Position numbers and translations under genes: made by a program. Shown one piece after another: positions 45,108 through 54,156 of a stretch of DNA of 64,000 nt (the first letter of the stretch is position 1; every line of letters starts with the position of its first letter). Source of the DNA: Spongiibacter thalassae. Lineage in GTDB: Bacteria; Pseudomonadota; Gammaproteobacteria; Pseudomonadales; Spongiibacteraceae. The stretch lies in contig NZ_JAAWWK010000002.1 of the NCBI RefSeq assembly GCF_012272835.1, forward strand, positions 587,451 to 651,450, given 5' to 3'. The notes beneath the pieces are model-generated. The model was given only the letters and a program-made list of their open reading frames with translations. It did no database searches and was not told the DNA's origin.

Positions 45108-45946
45108 TTGACCTGCCTGCACAGAGTGCAGGCCTCGGTTTACGGCGCGCCCTGTTGGGCGCGTTTGACGATCTGGAGCCGGGGCAGTTGGACTTTATCG
45201 AGGTCGCACCGGAAAACTGGATTGGCCTCGGTGGCCGTTACGGGCGTGCTTTTGCCCGTCTGGCAGAACGCTACCCGGTTACGCTGCACGGTCTGAGTCT
45301 GAATATTGGCGGTTTTGCTCCCCTTGATAGCCAGTTGATTGATGACATTGCGGCGTTCATCAAAAAATTCGATTGCAAACTATACAGTGAGCACCTGACC
45401 TATTGTGGCGATGAAGGTCACCTCTACGATTTAATGCCCATTCCCTTTACTGAAGAGGCGGTGAAACACGTCGCCGCTCGGGTGAGGGAAGTGCAGGACC
45501 GTCTCGGTCAACAGATTCTGCTGGAAAATGCCTCCTACTATGCGGCTCCGGCGCAGCAAATGTCCGAGGTGGAATTTATTACAGCAGTACTCAGTGAAGC
45601 CGATTGCGGCTTGTTGCTCGACGTCAACAATATCTACGTCAACAGCATTAATCATCGCTACGACCCCTATGAGTTTTTGCGTGCACTACCCCTGGACCGG
45701 GCTGCTTATATTCATATCGCCGGCCATTACGTAGAAGCCGAGGATTTACGTGTCGACACCCACGGCACTGCAGTGATCGACCCGGTCTGGCAACTGCTGG
45801 ATGTGGCCTATGCGCACTGTGGGCCACTGCCGACATTGCTGGAGCGCGATTTCAATTTTCCGACCATGGCCGAGCTGATGACAGAGGTCGATGACATTCG
45901 CCGCGCCCAGATGGTGACCCGTGCCAACATGGCAGCGGGGAATTGA
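45095..45946 (+). CDS. hvfB: MNIO-family (DUF692) multinuclear non-heme iron oxidase, HvfB/BufB-like
   Basis: 283 residues with a TIM-barrel fold of the DUF692/MbnB family. Putative iron ligands are visible along the barrel: LHGLSLNIGG, LYSEHL, LLLDVNNIYVN, IHIAGH, VDTHG and LLERDFNFP. These enzymes oxidise Cys residues of RiPP precursors into thiooxazole- or oxazolone-type groups. The ATG lies inside the last EGKCG codons of the precursor gene (13-base overlap), indicating tight translational coupling. Confidence 0.93.
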   Translation: MRPLVDLPAQSAGLGLRRALLGAFDDLEPGQLDFIEVAPENWIGLGGRYGRAFARLAERYPVTLHGLSLNIGGFAPLDSQLIDDIAAFIKKFDCKLYSEHLTYCGDEGHLYDLMPIPFTEEAVKHVAARVREVQDRLGQQILLENASYYAAPAQQMSEVEFITAVLSEADCGLLLDVNNIYVNSINHRYDPYEFLRALPLDRAAYIHIAGHYVEAEDLRVDTHGTAVIDPVWQLLDVAYAHCGPLPTLLERDFNFPTMAELMTEVDDIRRAQMVTRANMAAGN

Positions 45947-45947
45947 T

Positions 45948-46691
45948 ATGGCGCTACCGACTTTTCAGTCAAGCCAGCGAGAACTTACCCGCTACCTGCG
46001 CGACCCCGAAGCCCATTCCGGGCCGAAGGGAGTGGAAGCCCGTCGCCTGGCAATTTACCGCGACCTGTTCTTTAAAAATATCGAGGGTTTTCTCAGCAGT
46101 GGCTTTCCGGTGTGTCGCAGCCTCTATAGCGACAGTGAGTGGGTTGCGCTGGTGCGGGACTTTATGCGCAGCCACCGGTGCCAAAGTCCGTATTTTCTGA
46201 AAATCGCCGAGGAATTTATCGACTTCCTGCAAAATGAGCGCCGCAGCGATAGCGACCCGGAATTCCTGGAAGAGCTGGCCCATTACGAGTGGGTGGAGCT
46301 GGCGCTGGATGTTGCCGAGGAAGACTTACCCTCCGCCAAGCCGCTGCCGGAGTCCCTGCTGGCAGCACCGTTGAAGCTATCGCCGCTGGCCTGGCCGTTG
46401 AGCTATCGCTACCCGGTGCACAAGCTCGGCCCGGGATTTCGCCCGGAGGCACCGCCGGCGACACCAACCTGTATTGTGGTCTATCGCAACCGCCACGACA
46501 GCGTGCAGTTTATGGAGGTCAATCCGGTCACTGCGCGCTTGCTGTCCCTGCTCGATAGCAGTGACTGCGCCTTCGATGCGCTGCAGCAGCTGGCTGCGGA
46601 ATTGTCGACAGATGCCGGAGCGTTAACAGATTTTGCCGCAGATTTGCTGCAAAACTTGTTCGCTGCCGATATTATCTACCGCGCAGAATAG
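45948..46691 (+). CDS. hvfC: DUF2063 partner protein, HvfC/BufC-like
   Basis: 247 residues. The N-terminal ~95 residues carry the DUF2063 pattern (RLAIYRDLFFKNIEGFLSSGFPVCRSLYSDSEW). The rest follows the family (YEWVELALDVAEEDLP... PTCIVVYRNRHDSVQFMEVNP). Members are annotated as putative DNA-binding proteins, but alongside MNIO enzymes they act as the substrate-recognition partner. The ATG at 45948 follows the hvfB stop by one base; an earlier in-frame ATG at 45921 would overlap. No DoxX-type hvfD/E gene follows. Confidence 0.88.
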   Translation: MALPTFQSSQRELTRYLRDPEAHSGPKGVEARRLAIYRDLFFKNIEGFLSSGFPVCRSLYSDSEWVALVRDFMRSHRCQSPYFLKIAEEFIDFLQNERRSDSDPEFLEELAHYEWVELALDVAEEDLPSAKPLPESLLAAPLKLSPLAWPLSYRYPVHKLGPGFRPEAPPATPTCIVVYRNRHDSVQFMEVNPVTARLLSLLDSSDCAFDALQQLAAELSTDAGALTDFAADLLQNLFAADIIYRAE

Positions 46692-46775
46692 CCTTGGCCA
46701 GAAGTTCGGGAATGCCGCGCCTTGGTGGTGCTGGTATTTAACAAGGCTTCAAGTATAGTGAAGGTGTATCTTCAT

Positions 46776-47549
46776 ATGAGAACTCTGACAACAATGGCTT
46801 TGCCCCTTTCCCTGAGTTGCGTGCCGTTATTTCGCCGCGCCGTTTTCACCCTGATGTGCCTGGTACCTGTGGTTGCGTTTGCCGCTGAAAGTGAAAAGGT
46901 GCTGGGGGATCCCCGAGACCCTTGGGAAGGGCTGAATCGTCATATCTTCGCCTTTAATGAAGTGGCCGACGCCTATGTGGCACGCCCCCTGGCCAAGGGC
47001 TATCAGGCGGTGACACCGTCGCTGGTGGATCAGGGCCTGGCGAATATGTTTAACAATATCGGCGAGGTCAAAAACTTCGGCAACGATCTGTTGCAAGGCA
47101 ATATTGGCGACGCGGTGGTTGATTTGACCCGCTTTGTGGTGAATACCACAGTGGGCGTGGTGGGATTTTTCGATGTGGCTGCCCACCTTGGGCTGGAGCG
47201 GGAGTCTGAGGACTTCGGCCAGACACTGGCGGTTTGGGGTGTTGGCCCAGGGCCTTATATCGTGCTGCCGCTGCTTGGGCCGAGCACCCTGCGCGATGGC
47301 AGTGGCCGAGTCGTAGACAGTTTTACGTCGTTGACCCGGGATATTGACCCGCTCAGTGCCGAGTTGGCAGTGTCGGGGCTCGATCTCATACAAACCCGTG
47401 CAGCCTTGCTGAATGCCGATGAGCTGGTGAGTGGTGACAAGTACACCTTCCTCAAGGATGTGTATCTGCAGCGGCGCGAGTTTTTGATAAACGACGGCCA
47501 GTTGCAGGACAGCTTCGGCGATGAGGACTTCGAATCCTTTGATTTCTAA
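46776..47549 (+). CDS. mlaA: MlaA/VacJ-like phospholipid transport protein
   Basis: 257 residues. The MlaA fold is recognised by DPWEGLNRHIFAFNEVADAYVARPLAKGY near the N-terminus, the central RFVVNTTVGVVGFFDVA, and GQTLAVWGVGPGPYIVLPLLGPSTLRDG. MlaA removes mislocalised phospholipids from the outer membrane outer leaflet. Usually it is a lipoprotein; here the leader (AVFTLMCLVPVVAFAAES) fits signal peptidase I, and no good lipobox is seen. The ATG at 46776 has GAAGGTG 9 bases upstream. It has an acidic Phe/Asp tail (GDEDFESFDF). Confidence 0.88.
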   Translation: MRTLTTMALPLSLSCVPLFRRAVFTLMCLVPVVAFAAESEKVLGDPRDPWEGLNRHIFAFNEVADAYVARPLAKGYQAVTPSLVDQGLANMFNNIGEVKNFGNDLLQGNIGDAVVDLTRFVVNTTVGVVGFFDVAAHLGLERESEDFGQTLAVWGVGPGPYIVLPLLGPSTLRDGSGRVVDSFTSLTRDIDPLSAELAVSGLDLIQTRAALLNADELVSGDKYTFLKDVYLQRREFLINDGQLQDSFGDEDFESFDF

Positions 47550-47624
47550 CGGTATCGAGGTTGATGTGAATCCTGCACAGTATTGCAACTTGCCAATACC
47601 TCGGGGGGTGAGTAAAAAGGCGCA

Positions 47625-48806
47625 ATGACAAGACCCCTTCGTCATCGCCTGTTACTGGTTCAGCAGGACGATGCCATTCACCAACAACTCCTCGCCGCGC
47701 TGGAATCTCTGGGCGTTGAAGCGCTGTGCGTGGCCGATCCCGACCAGGCACTGCTGAGCTTTCAGGAAGAGGATGTCGATATCGTGATGATCGATATCGA
47801 CCTGCCGGGCGGGCGCGGGATCAGCCTACTCGACGACATGGCGGCAGACCCCCGGGAGTTGCCGCTGATCGGTGTGTCGCGCCGCACCAGTCTGGCCGAT
47901 GTGGTGGCGGCGGTGCGTCACGGGGCGACAGACTACCTGTTGCTGCCGCCGGAAAGCCCTACAGTTATCAGTCATGCCCTCAGTCGCGCCATGGAGCGCT
48001 GTGAACTCAAGCGGGAAAACCTCGCCTATCGCACCAAGCTGGAAAATGCCAACCGGGATTTACTGGAGAGCTTGACCCACCTGCAGCAGGATCAGCAGGC
48101 AGGGAAGCACGTTCAGCAACTGTTGTTGCCCGATACCCCCAAAGAAATTCACGCCTACCGCTTTTGCCATTTTATTCTGCCCTCGCTGTACCTGAGTGGC
48201 GATTTTGTCGATTATTTTCTGGTGGGCGACGACCATGCGGCGTTTTTTGTGGCGGATGTGTCGGGCCACGGCGCCAGTTCAGCCTTTGTTACGGTGTTTC
48301 TGAAAAACCTGTTTGCTCGCAAGCGCAGCGACTTTCTGCATCGGGGGTCTACGGCGATTCTGTCTCCGGCAAAAATGCTGGCGATTGCCAATGCGGAGTT
48401 GCTGGAAATGGGCATTGGCAAACACGTTACGATGTGTGTCGGCGTGTTTGACCTCAAATGCCATCAGTTGAGCTATTCGGTGGCGGGGCACCTTCCTGCG
48501 CCCGTACTGGCGACCGAGGGCAAGGCGGAGTTTCTTCCCGAGCACGATATGCCGGTGGGGCTATTTGCCGATGCGCGCTTTACCGACCATATGATCGCGT
48601 TTCCACCGGGCGCCGTGCTTACTCTGTTCTCGGATGGTATATTAGAGGTTATTGATAAAGGAAACCTCGAGGAGAAAGAGCAGGCATTGTTAAACTTACT
48701 CAGTGCCGGACAGTCTACCTCTAATGAACTCGTTGACGCCTTTGGGCTCACTAGCGTGAGCGAAGCGCCGGACGATATCGCGATTTTAGTTGTCTGCAGG
48801 TTATAG
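47625..48806 (+). CDS. Response regulator with PP2C/RsbU-type phosphatase domain (HsbR-like)
   Basis: 393 residues. An N-terminal receiver domain (~5-125) has the acidic pair (QQDD) and phospho-acceptor Asp in IDIDLPGG. A coiled linker (~125-165) precedes a SpoIIE/PP2C Ser/Thr phosphatase (~170-390) with SGDFVDYF, VADVSGHG and LFSDGILEV. The receiver's conserved Lys before Pro is replaced (YLLLPPE). The STAS gene follows immediately, so it likely dephosphorylates that anti-anti-sigma-type partner. It resembles Pseudomonas HsbR but lacks its extra kinase domain. Confidence 0.85.
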   Translation: MTRPLRHRLLLVQQDDAIHQQLLAALESLGVEALCVADPDQALLSFQEEDVDIVMIDIDLPGGRGISLLDDMAADPRELPLIGVSRRTSLADVVAAVRHGATDYLLLPPESPTVISHALSRAMERCELKRENLAYRTKLENANRDLLESLTHLQQDQQAGKHVQQLLLPDTPKEIHAYRFCHFILPSLYLSGDFVDYFLVGDDHAAFFVADVSGHGASSAFVTVFLKNLFARKRSDFLHRGSTAILSPAKMLAIANAELLEMGIGKHVTMCVGVFDLKCHQLSYSVAGHLPAPVLATEGKAEFLPEHDMPVGLFADARFTDHMIAFPPGAVLTLFSDGILEVIDKGNLEEKEQALLNLLSAGQSTSNELVDAFGLTSVSEAPDDIAILVVCRL

Positions 48807-48810
48807 GCTG

Positions 48811-49299
48811 ATGCAACCAGGAAAAATACTGGTCGCCGAGCAAGACGGCTCCTTCGTCATCAAATTGGTGGGCGATGTGCGGCTGACATTGTGTACGACG
48901 ATGGATGAATTTTTTGACGAAATGCTGGGCACCAGCGGTTTTGTCAGTGTCGTGGTGGATTTGGCTGATGCGAGTAATATCGACAGCACCACTCTGGGTT
49001 TACTCGCCAAGTTGGCGATCAAAGCCAAGCAGCGTTTTGCTTATACGCCGCTTATTCTGTCAACCAACCCCGATATCACTCGAGTGCTTGAAAGCATGGG
49101 CTTCGATCGGGTGTTCCGCATTCGCGAAGAACCCTTGTGCACCGATGAAGACCTGGGTGAGCTGCCGGTTCTTCCCGACAGCGAGGACCGTGTGTGCAAG
49201 CGAGTGCTTGAGGCCCACCGGGTACTGATGGGCATGAACGAGAGCAACCGGGCCAAGTTCCGCGAATTGGTGTCATTGCTTGAAGGACAGTGCTTCTAG
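48811..49299 (+). CDS. STAS-domain anti-sigma factor antagonist (HsbA-like)
   Basis: 162 residues. The STAS domain (~5-110) has the regulatory Ser in NIDSTTLGLLAK, the usual phosphorylation site. A C-terminal helical extension (~110-162) has no known domain. It starts 4 bases after the phosphatase gene stop, so the two form a partner-switching pair. No serine kinase/anti-sigma gene is visible next to them. The stop codon lies inside a 14-base tandem repeat. Confidence 0.85.
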   Translation: MQPGKILVAEQDGSFVIKLVGDVRLTLCTTMDEFFDEMLGTSGFVSVVVDLADASNIDSTTLGLLAKLAIKAKQRFAYTPLILSTNPDITRVLESMGFDRVFRIREEPLCTDEDLGELPVLPDSEDRVCKRVLEAHRVLMGMNESNRAKFRELVSLLEGQCF

Positions 49300-49340
49300 G
49301 ACAGTGCTTCCAGGGCAGTGCTTCCAGGACAGTGCCAGGA
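49285..49340. repeat. 14-base tandem repeat across the STAS gene stop codon
   Basis: GGACAGTGCTTC(T/C)A is repeated at 49285, 49299 and 49313, with a partial fourth copy (GGACAGTGCC) at 49327. The first copy carries the last codons and the TAG stop. Confidence 0.85.
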
Positions 49341-49368
49341 TAGTCCACGAAGGTTGCGCGGGCCCGGG

Positions 49369-49809
49369 CTAGTGCCCGGTTGCCGACAGCTTTGCGCGGA
49401 TGTAGTCGGTGTGGGGCAGATAGATCAGGTCTGATATTTTGCGAATCAGATGCTCCTCGTATTTATCAATGACTCCGTCTACCGCCGCAACTTCCCACAG
49501 CGCCTTGACCAAGGCATATTTTTCCTCGTTATTACAATTGTCGTTTATATAGCGTGTAAAGGGGTACAGCGAGGTGCTGTCAGCGCTGCGTTGTTCGGCG
49601 CGCTGCATAAATTCATCCAGCGTCGCCGGCTCGACCCTATACCGCTGAGCCATCAGGTGGCGGATTTTTGTAAGTTCCTGGGCGTGTTGTTCGTAATCGG
49701 ATTTACTCACTTCCAGTAGCAGGGCCGCCGCAGCAAGTTCGGCAGTGATGTCTTCAGCCTGGGTATCGGCGCTGTCTGCGTCGAATAATTGTTTTAGAAA
49801 GTCCAGCAT
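49369..49809 (-). CDS. TerB-like protein
   Basis: 146 residues, all-helical, cytoplasmic. The TerB/DjlA-N pattern is visible: 'DITAELAAAALLLEVSKSDYEQHAQELTKIRHLM' and the second repeat 'EEKYALVKALWEVAAVDGVIDKYEEHLIRKISDLIYL', each with acidic metal-binding-like positions. TerB proteins bind divalent metal and occur in stress systems; a specific role is unknown. The ATG overlaps the talB stop (TGATG), so it is the last gene of a dusA-talB transcript. Confidence 0.8.
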   Translation of the reverse strand: MLDFLKQLFDADSADTQAEDITAELAAAALLLEVSKSDYEQHAQELTKIRHLMAQRYRVEPATLDEFMQRAEQRSADSTSLYPFTRYINDNCNNEEKYALVKALWEVAAVDGVIDKYEEHLIRKISDLIYLPHTDYIRAKLSATGH

Positions 49810-50759
49810 CACTTCGCCCAGGTGTTCAGCAGGTGTTCGAGCTTTTGTTGGTCGGCGGCAAAGGCGCGGATGCCCTCGGCCAGCTTTTCGGTGGCCATGG
49901 GGTCCTCGTTAAGAGCCCAGCGAAAGGTCGATTCATCCAGGATCAGTTTATCGTGCTTAGTGGTGACCGTATCCGCCGACAGCGCCCGTTGCAGCTTGCC
50001 CTGATCGTCGCTTAGCTGTTCCAGTAGGGCCGGGCTGATGGTCAGTCGGTCGCAACCGGCCAGGGCTTCGATCTCGCCGGTGTTGCGAAAGCTGGCGCCC
50101 ATGACCACCGTGGGATAGTTGTGCTGCTTGTAGTAGTGGTAAATGGCGGTCACCGACTGGACGCCGGGGTCTTGCTGAGGGTGTTCTACCTTCATCCCGT
50201 GGGCGACATGCCAGTCGAGGATGCGGCCAACAAAGGGAGAAATCAGGGTGGCACCTGCCTCGGCGCAGGCCGCGGCCTGGGCCAGGGAAAACAGCAGGGT
50301 GAGGTTGCACTCGATACCCTGTTTTTCCAGTTCTGCGGCAGCCTGTATACCCTCCCAGGTAGATGCGATCTTGATAAGCAGCCGATCCTTGCTGATGCCC
50401 GCCTGTTCATACAGGGCGACAATGTGCAGGGCTTCTTCGATGGTGGCGCGGGTGTTGAAAGACAGCCGGGCATCGACTTCGGTGGAAACTTTGCCGGGGA
50501 CAATGCCGCAGATTTCCTTGCCTATCGCCACTGCCAGCTCCATGCTGGCCTGTTTCAGGGTGCTTGCATCATCGGCTTTTACCGTGCGCGCGACAATATT
50601 GTCGATCAACGCGCGATACTGGGGAAGCTCCGCGGCCTTGAGTATCAGCGATGGGTTGGTGGTCGCGTCCTGGGGAGTAAAGCGGCGAATGGCTTCGATG
50701 TCACCGGTGTCGGCAACGACATCGGTCATTGCTTTTAATTGTTCTAGCTTGCTGCTCAT
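49809..50759 (-). CDS. talB: Transaldolase
   Basis: 316 residues, the TalA/TalB size. TIM barrel with Schiff-base Lys in [11 protein letters not shown] (residue ~131), the [11 protein letters not shown]-terminal motif and the C-terminal '[15 protein letters not shown]'-type helix. It transfers dihydroxyacetone units in the pentose phosphate pathway. It is 27 bases after dusA in the same orientation. Confidence 0.95.
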   Translation of the reverse strand: MSSKLEQLKAMTDVVADTGDIEAIRRFTPQDATTNPSLILKAAELPQYRALIDNIVARTVKADDASTLKQASMELAVAIGKEICGIVPGKVSTEVDARLSFNTRATIEEALHIVALYEQAGISKDRLLIKIASTWEGIQAAAELEKQGIECNLTLLFSLAQAAACAEAGATLISPFVGRILDWHVAHGMKVEHPQQDPGVQSVTAIYHYYKQHNYPTVVMGASFRNTGEIEALAGCDRLTISPALLEQLSDDQGKLQRALSADTVTTKHDKLILDESTFRWALNEDPMATEKLAEGIRAFAADQQKLEHLLNTWAK

Positions 50760-50786
50760 TGTTACATCCTGTGTTGAATTCTAATG

Positions 50787-51812
50787 TCAATGCTGGGCCG
50801 CGCGTTGCTGTTGGTATTCCTCGCTGCGTTGCTGGGCGCTCACCACGTAATTCAGCGCGGCTTCGAGGGTGTCAGTGCCCGCTTCCGCTGTGTTGGCGTT
50901 CTCGCTCAGGTGGCGGCGAAATTGCCTGGCGCCAGGGCAGCCATTGAACAGGCCCAGCATATGTCGAGTGATATGATGCAGCCGAGTTCCCTGGCCCAGC
51001 TCCTGCTCGATATAGGGATACATTCGGCGCACCACCTCTACGCGGCTGGGCGGGGTGCCCGCCTGCTGGTATATCTTGTTATCAACCTCCGCCAATTGGT
51101 AGGGGTTTTGGTAGATGCTGCGCCCCAACATACTGCCATCGACCTGTGACAAATGCGATACGGCGTCGTCGATGGCATTGATGCCGCCGTTGATAACCAC
51201 CTCCATCGTGGGGAAGTCGCGTTTCAATTGATACACCATCGGGTAATTCAGTGGCGGTATCTCCCGGTTTTCCTTGGGGCTGAGCCCCTGTAGCCAGGCT
51301 TTGCGGGCGTGAACAATGACGGTGCCGCAGCCAGCGTCGGCCAGCTGGCCAACAAAGTCGCGCAGCGGGCCGTAGCCCTCCTGGTCGTCGATGCCGATGC
51401 GATGCTTTACGGTGATGGGCAGGGTGCCGGTGTCGAGCATGGCCTTCACGCAGTCGGCGACCAGGTCAGGTCTGGCCATCAGACAGGCGCCGAAAAATCC
51501 GTTCTGAACTCGATCTGAGGGGCAGCCACAGTTCAGGTTGACCTCGTCATAGCCCCATTCTGCTGCGAGCTTCGTCGCCTGCACGAGGGCGGCGGGGTCG
51601 CTGCCGCCCAGCTGCAGCGCCACCGGGTGTTCGATGTCGCTGAACTGGAGGTGACGGTGCTGATCGCCATGGAGCAGGGCGCCGGTAGTGACCATTTCGG
51701 TATACAGTACGGCGTGGCGGCTCAGCTGCCGCCAGAATACTCGGCAATGTCGGTCAGACCAGTCCAGCATGGGTGCCACACAGAAACGGCGGTCGAGATC
51801 AGGTGTGGCCAT
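50787..51812 (-). CDS. dusA: tRNA-dihydrouridine(20/20a) synthase DusA
   Basis: 341 residues. Flavin-dependent reductase with N-terminal RRFCVAPMLDWSDRHCR-type motif and catalytic Cys in NLNCGCPSDRVQNGFFGACLM. FMN-binding residues lie around VKHRIGIDD and INGGI, and the C-terminal tRNA-binding helical domain includes HITRHMLGLFNGCPGARQFRRHLSE. It modifies U20/U20a in the D-loop. It is divergent from gltX. Confidence 0.94.
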   Translation of the reverse strand: MATPDLDRRFCVAPMLDWSDRHCRVFWRQLSRHAVLYTEMVTTGALLHGDQHRHLQFSDIEHPVALQLGGSDPAALVQATKLAAEWGYDEVNLNCGCPSDRVQNGFFGACLMARPDLVADCVKAMLDTGTLPITVKHRIGIDDQEGYGPLRDFVGQLADAGCGTVIVHARKAWLQGLSPKENREIPPLNYPMVYQLKRDFPTMEVVINGGINAIDDAVSHLSQVDGSMLGRSIYQNPYQLAEVDNKIYQQAGTPPSRVEVVRRMYPYIEQELGQGTRLHHITRHMLGLFNGCPGARQFRRHLSENANTAEAGTDTLEAALNYVVSAQQRSEEYQQQRAAQH

Positions 51813-51854
51813 GTAATTCCTCTGGAGTGGGTGAATCTTTTATCCCGGGGGCCG

Positions 51855-51860
51855 TATAAT
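51855..51860 (+). promoter_or_regulatory. Likely -10 element of gltX
   Basis: A perfect TATAAT sits 64 bases upstream of the gltX ATG, embedded in a GGCC-N7-GGCC context (GGCCGTATAATGGCC). A weak -35 at best (TGAATC). Confidence 0.5.
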
Positions 51861-51923
51861 GGCCGCCAACTGAGCGCCTGGGGCGCATAAACGTCAATTG
51901 TAACAAATGGAAGCCAACACTCC

Positions 51924-53420
51924 ATGACCGTTCGTACTCGTATTGCACCTTCTCCCACCGGCGACCCCCACGTCGGCACTGCCTATATTGCCCTGTTTAA
52001 CTACTGCTTTGCGAAAAGTCAGGGCGGCGAATTTCTGTTGCGAATAGAAGACACCGACCAGCAGCGGTCTACGCCGGAATCGGAACAGGCCATTCTCGAC
52101 TCACTGCGTTGGTTGGGGCTGGATTGGGATGAGGGTCCGGATGTCGGCGGTGCCTGTGGTCCCTATCGTCAGAGTGAGCGCAGTGAGATTTACCGGGAGC
52201 ACTGCGAAAAGCTGATCGAGCAAGGTCTGGCTTTTCGCTGCTACCGCACTGCGGAGGAACTCAATGAGATGCGTGACGCCCGCCGAGAAGCGGGATTGCA
52301 CAGCGCATTGAAGCCCTCTGATTTGCGTTTGGCGGAGGACGAGGTTGAGCGCCGCGAGGCCGCTGGAGCGCCCTATGTGATTCGCATGGTAGTGCCCGAA
52401 GACGATGGTCGCTGCGAAATTGACGATATGCTGCGGGGCAAGGTCGAGCTGGACTGGTCTCAGGTTGATGCTCAGATACTGCTCAAGTCAGATGGTCTGC
52501 CGACCTACCATCTGGCCAATGTCGTGGATGACCACCTGATGGGGATCACCCATGTATTGCGCGGAGAGGAGTGGTTGAACTCTGCCCCCAAGCACAAGCT
52601 GTTATACCAGTACTTTGGATGGGAAATGCCGGTGTTATGTCACCTGCCGCTGTTGCGTAACCCGGACAAAAGTAAATTGAGCAAACGCAAAAACCCCACC
52701 AGTATTTTGTATTACAAGCGTATGGGATTCTTGCCCGAGGCGCTGCTCAATTACCTGGGGCGTATGGGCTGGAGCATGCCCGACGAGAGCGAAAAATTCA
52801 GCCTGGCGACAATGCTGGAACACTTTGATATTCAGCGTGTGAGCCTCGGTGGTCCCATTTTCGATGTGGATAAGCTGCGTTGGCTGAATGGTCTGTGGAT
52901 GCGGGAGGATTTCAGTGACGACGAACTCATCGACCGCATGCAGGCCTGGGCGCTTAATCGCGACACCCTGAAAAACTTGCTGCCCCATCTGAAACCTCGC
53001 GTCGAGGTATTTACTGATATTGCTCCCCTCGCGGCGTTTTTCCTGTCGGGGATGCTGCCCATTACCAGGGAAAGTTTTAACGGCTGCGCGCTGGATGAGG
53101 AGGAGTTGGTGTCGGCCCTGCAATGCTGTGTGTGGCGTCTAGAGGCGGAGCAGGACTGGCAGCGGGACACTCTGTTTGCCGCAGTGAAGGCCCTGGCTGA
53201 TGGTTTGGGTATCAAACTCAAGGACTTTATGCCGCCGCTGTTTATCGCTATTGCGGGTACAACATCGTCGATTTCGGTGGTCGATTCCATGGCCTTGCTG
53301 GGGCCGGAAATGACCCGCGCGCGCCTGCGCTTTGCCGTTGACTGCCTTGGTGGTGTTGGCAAAAAACGCTTGAAAAAACTGGAAAAACGCTACGAGCAGG
53401 CATTGAGCGCCGAAGGCTGA
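51924..53420 (+). CDS. gltX: Glutamate-tRNA ligase
   Basis: 498 residues, class I synthetase. HIGH-equivalent motif [13 protein letters not shown] and KMSKS-equivalent [10 protein letters not shown] are intact. The C-terminal anticodon-binding domain continues to [13 protein letters not shown]. It charges tRNA-Glu. It is divergent from dusA and precedes a tRNA-Ala gene. Confidence 0.96.
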   Translation: MTVRTRIAPSPTGDPHVGTAYIALFNYCFAKSQGGEFLLRIEDTDQQRSTPESEQAILDSLRWLGLDWDEGPDVGGACGPYRQSERSEIYREHCEKLIEQGLAFRCYRTAEELNEMRDARREAGLHSALKPSDLRLAEDEVERREAAGAPYVIRMVVPEDDGRCEIDDMLRGKVELDWSQVDAQILLKSDGLPTYHLANVVDDHLMGITHVLRGEEWLNSAPKHKLLYQYFGWEMPVLCHLPLLRNPDKSKLSKRKNPTSILYYKRMGFLPEALLNYLGRMGWSMPDESEKFSLATMLEHFDIQRVSLGGPIFDVDKLRWLNGLWMREDFSDDELIDRMQAWALNRDTLKNLLPHLKPRVEVFTDIAPLAAFFLSGMLPITRESFNGCALDEEELVSALQCCVWRLEAEQDWQRDTLFAAVKALADGLGIKLKDFMPPLFIAIAGTTSSISVVDSMALLGPEMTRARLRFAVDCLGGVGKKRLKKLEKRYEQALSAEG

Positions 53421-53483
53421 GCGGGGGAGAAAAGGCTCATTGCGTACGAACGACGATTTTTTTAATTTACTTAAAAAATCGTG

Positions 53484-53512
53484 TTGACAAGGGGGGGCGC
53501 TGACTTTAACAT
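53484..53512 (+). promoter_or_regulatory. Promoter of the tRNA-Ala gene
   Basis: TTGACA at 53484-53489, a 17-base spacer containing a G7 run, then TAACAT at 53507-53512, ending about 15 bases before the tRNA. A GC-rich discriminator (GCGCAGCC) follows, as expected for a stable-RNA promoter. Confidence 0.75.
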
Positions 53513-53526
53513 GCGCAGCCTCTTTC

Positions 53527-53602
<76 letters not shown>

Positions 53603-53611
53603 AAATAGAAG

Positions 53612-53636
53612 AACCGCCTTAACCGGCGGTTTTTTT
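53612..53636 (+). terminator. Terminator of the tRNA-Ala gene
   Basis: AACCGCC / GGCGGTT with a 6-nt loop and a T-run, 10 bases after the tRNA. Confidence 0.92.
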
Positions 53637-53758
53637 ATGTCCGGCGTTTTTGTCGCCGCCGGGTACAGATAAATCATCAGGGGCGGGCATCCATGGTCGC
53701 TACTGCCTATAATCAGCTCTGGTAGCAGATCGACGAGCCGTGTTTTGGAGGCAATAAC

Positions 53759-54037
53759 ATGTCAACTATTGCGCTAAGTCAGCGTCACAGCAAGAACCCT
53801 GATGAGGTTCGCGAGATGCTGAATCAATTGGCCGAGAAACTGGATCAGCGCTATGACCTCAAGTCGCGCTGGTTAAGTGACAGCCAGCTAGAGCTTCAGC
53901 GCAGCGGCGTCAAGGGTCGGCTGACCTTGACCGGCAGCGAAGTGAAGGTCGAGATCAAGCTCGGTATGTTGATGTCGCCCTTCAAAAGCAAAATTCAGGA
54001 CGAAATTTCCCGCGCGATGGCGGAAAAACTCGCCTAA
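53759..54037 (+). CDS. Polyhydroxyalkanoic acid system family protein
   Basis: 92 residues, no signal peptide. It matches the PHA_gran_rgn family: 'HSKNPDEVREMLNQLAEKLDQRYDLKSRWLSDSQLELQRSGVKGRLTLTGSEVKVEIKLGMLMSPFKSKIQDEI'. Members accompany polyhydroxyalkanoate metabolism and may bind the granule surface. The start is preceded by TGGAGG. No pha genes are seen nearby, so its role is inferred only from the family. Confidence 0.85.
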   Translation: MSTIALSQRHSKNPDEVREMLNQLAEKLDQRYDLKSRWLSDSQLELQRSGVKGRLTLTGSEVKVEIKLGMLMSPFKSKIQDEISRAMAEKLA

Positions 54038-54156
54038 GCCCTACCGGTGAGCGAGTCTCGCCGAGTGGTGATGACAAGACTTTGCTTTCTTGGGGGATTT
54101 TTTTTATTTTTTGCACTCTAAGCACTGATATATCGTGACGAGGAGTTCGACGCCCT

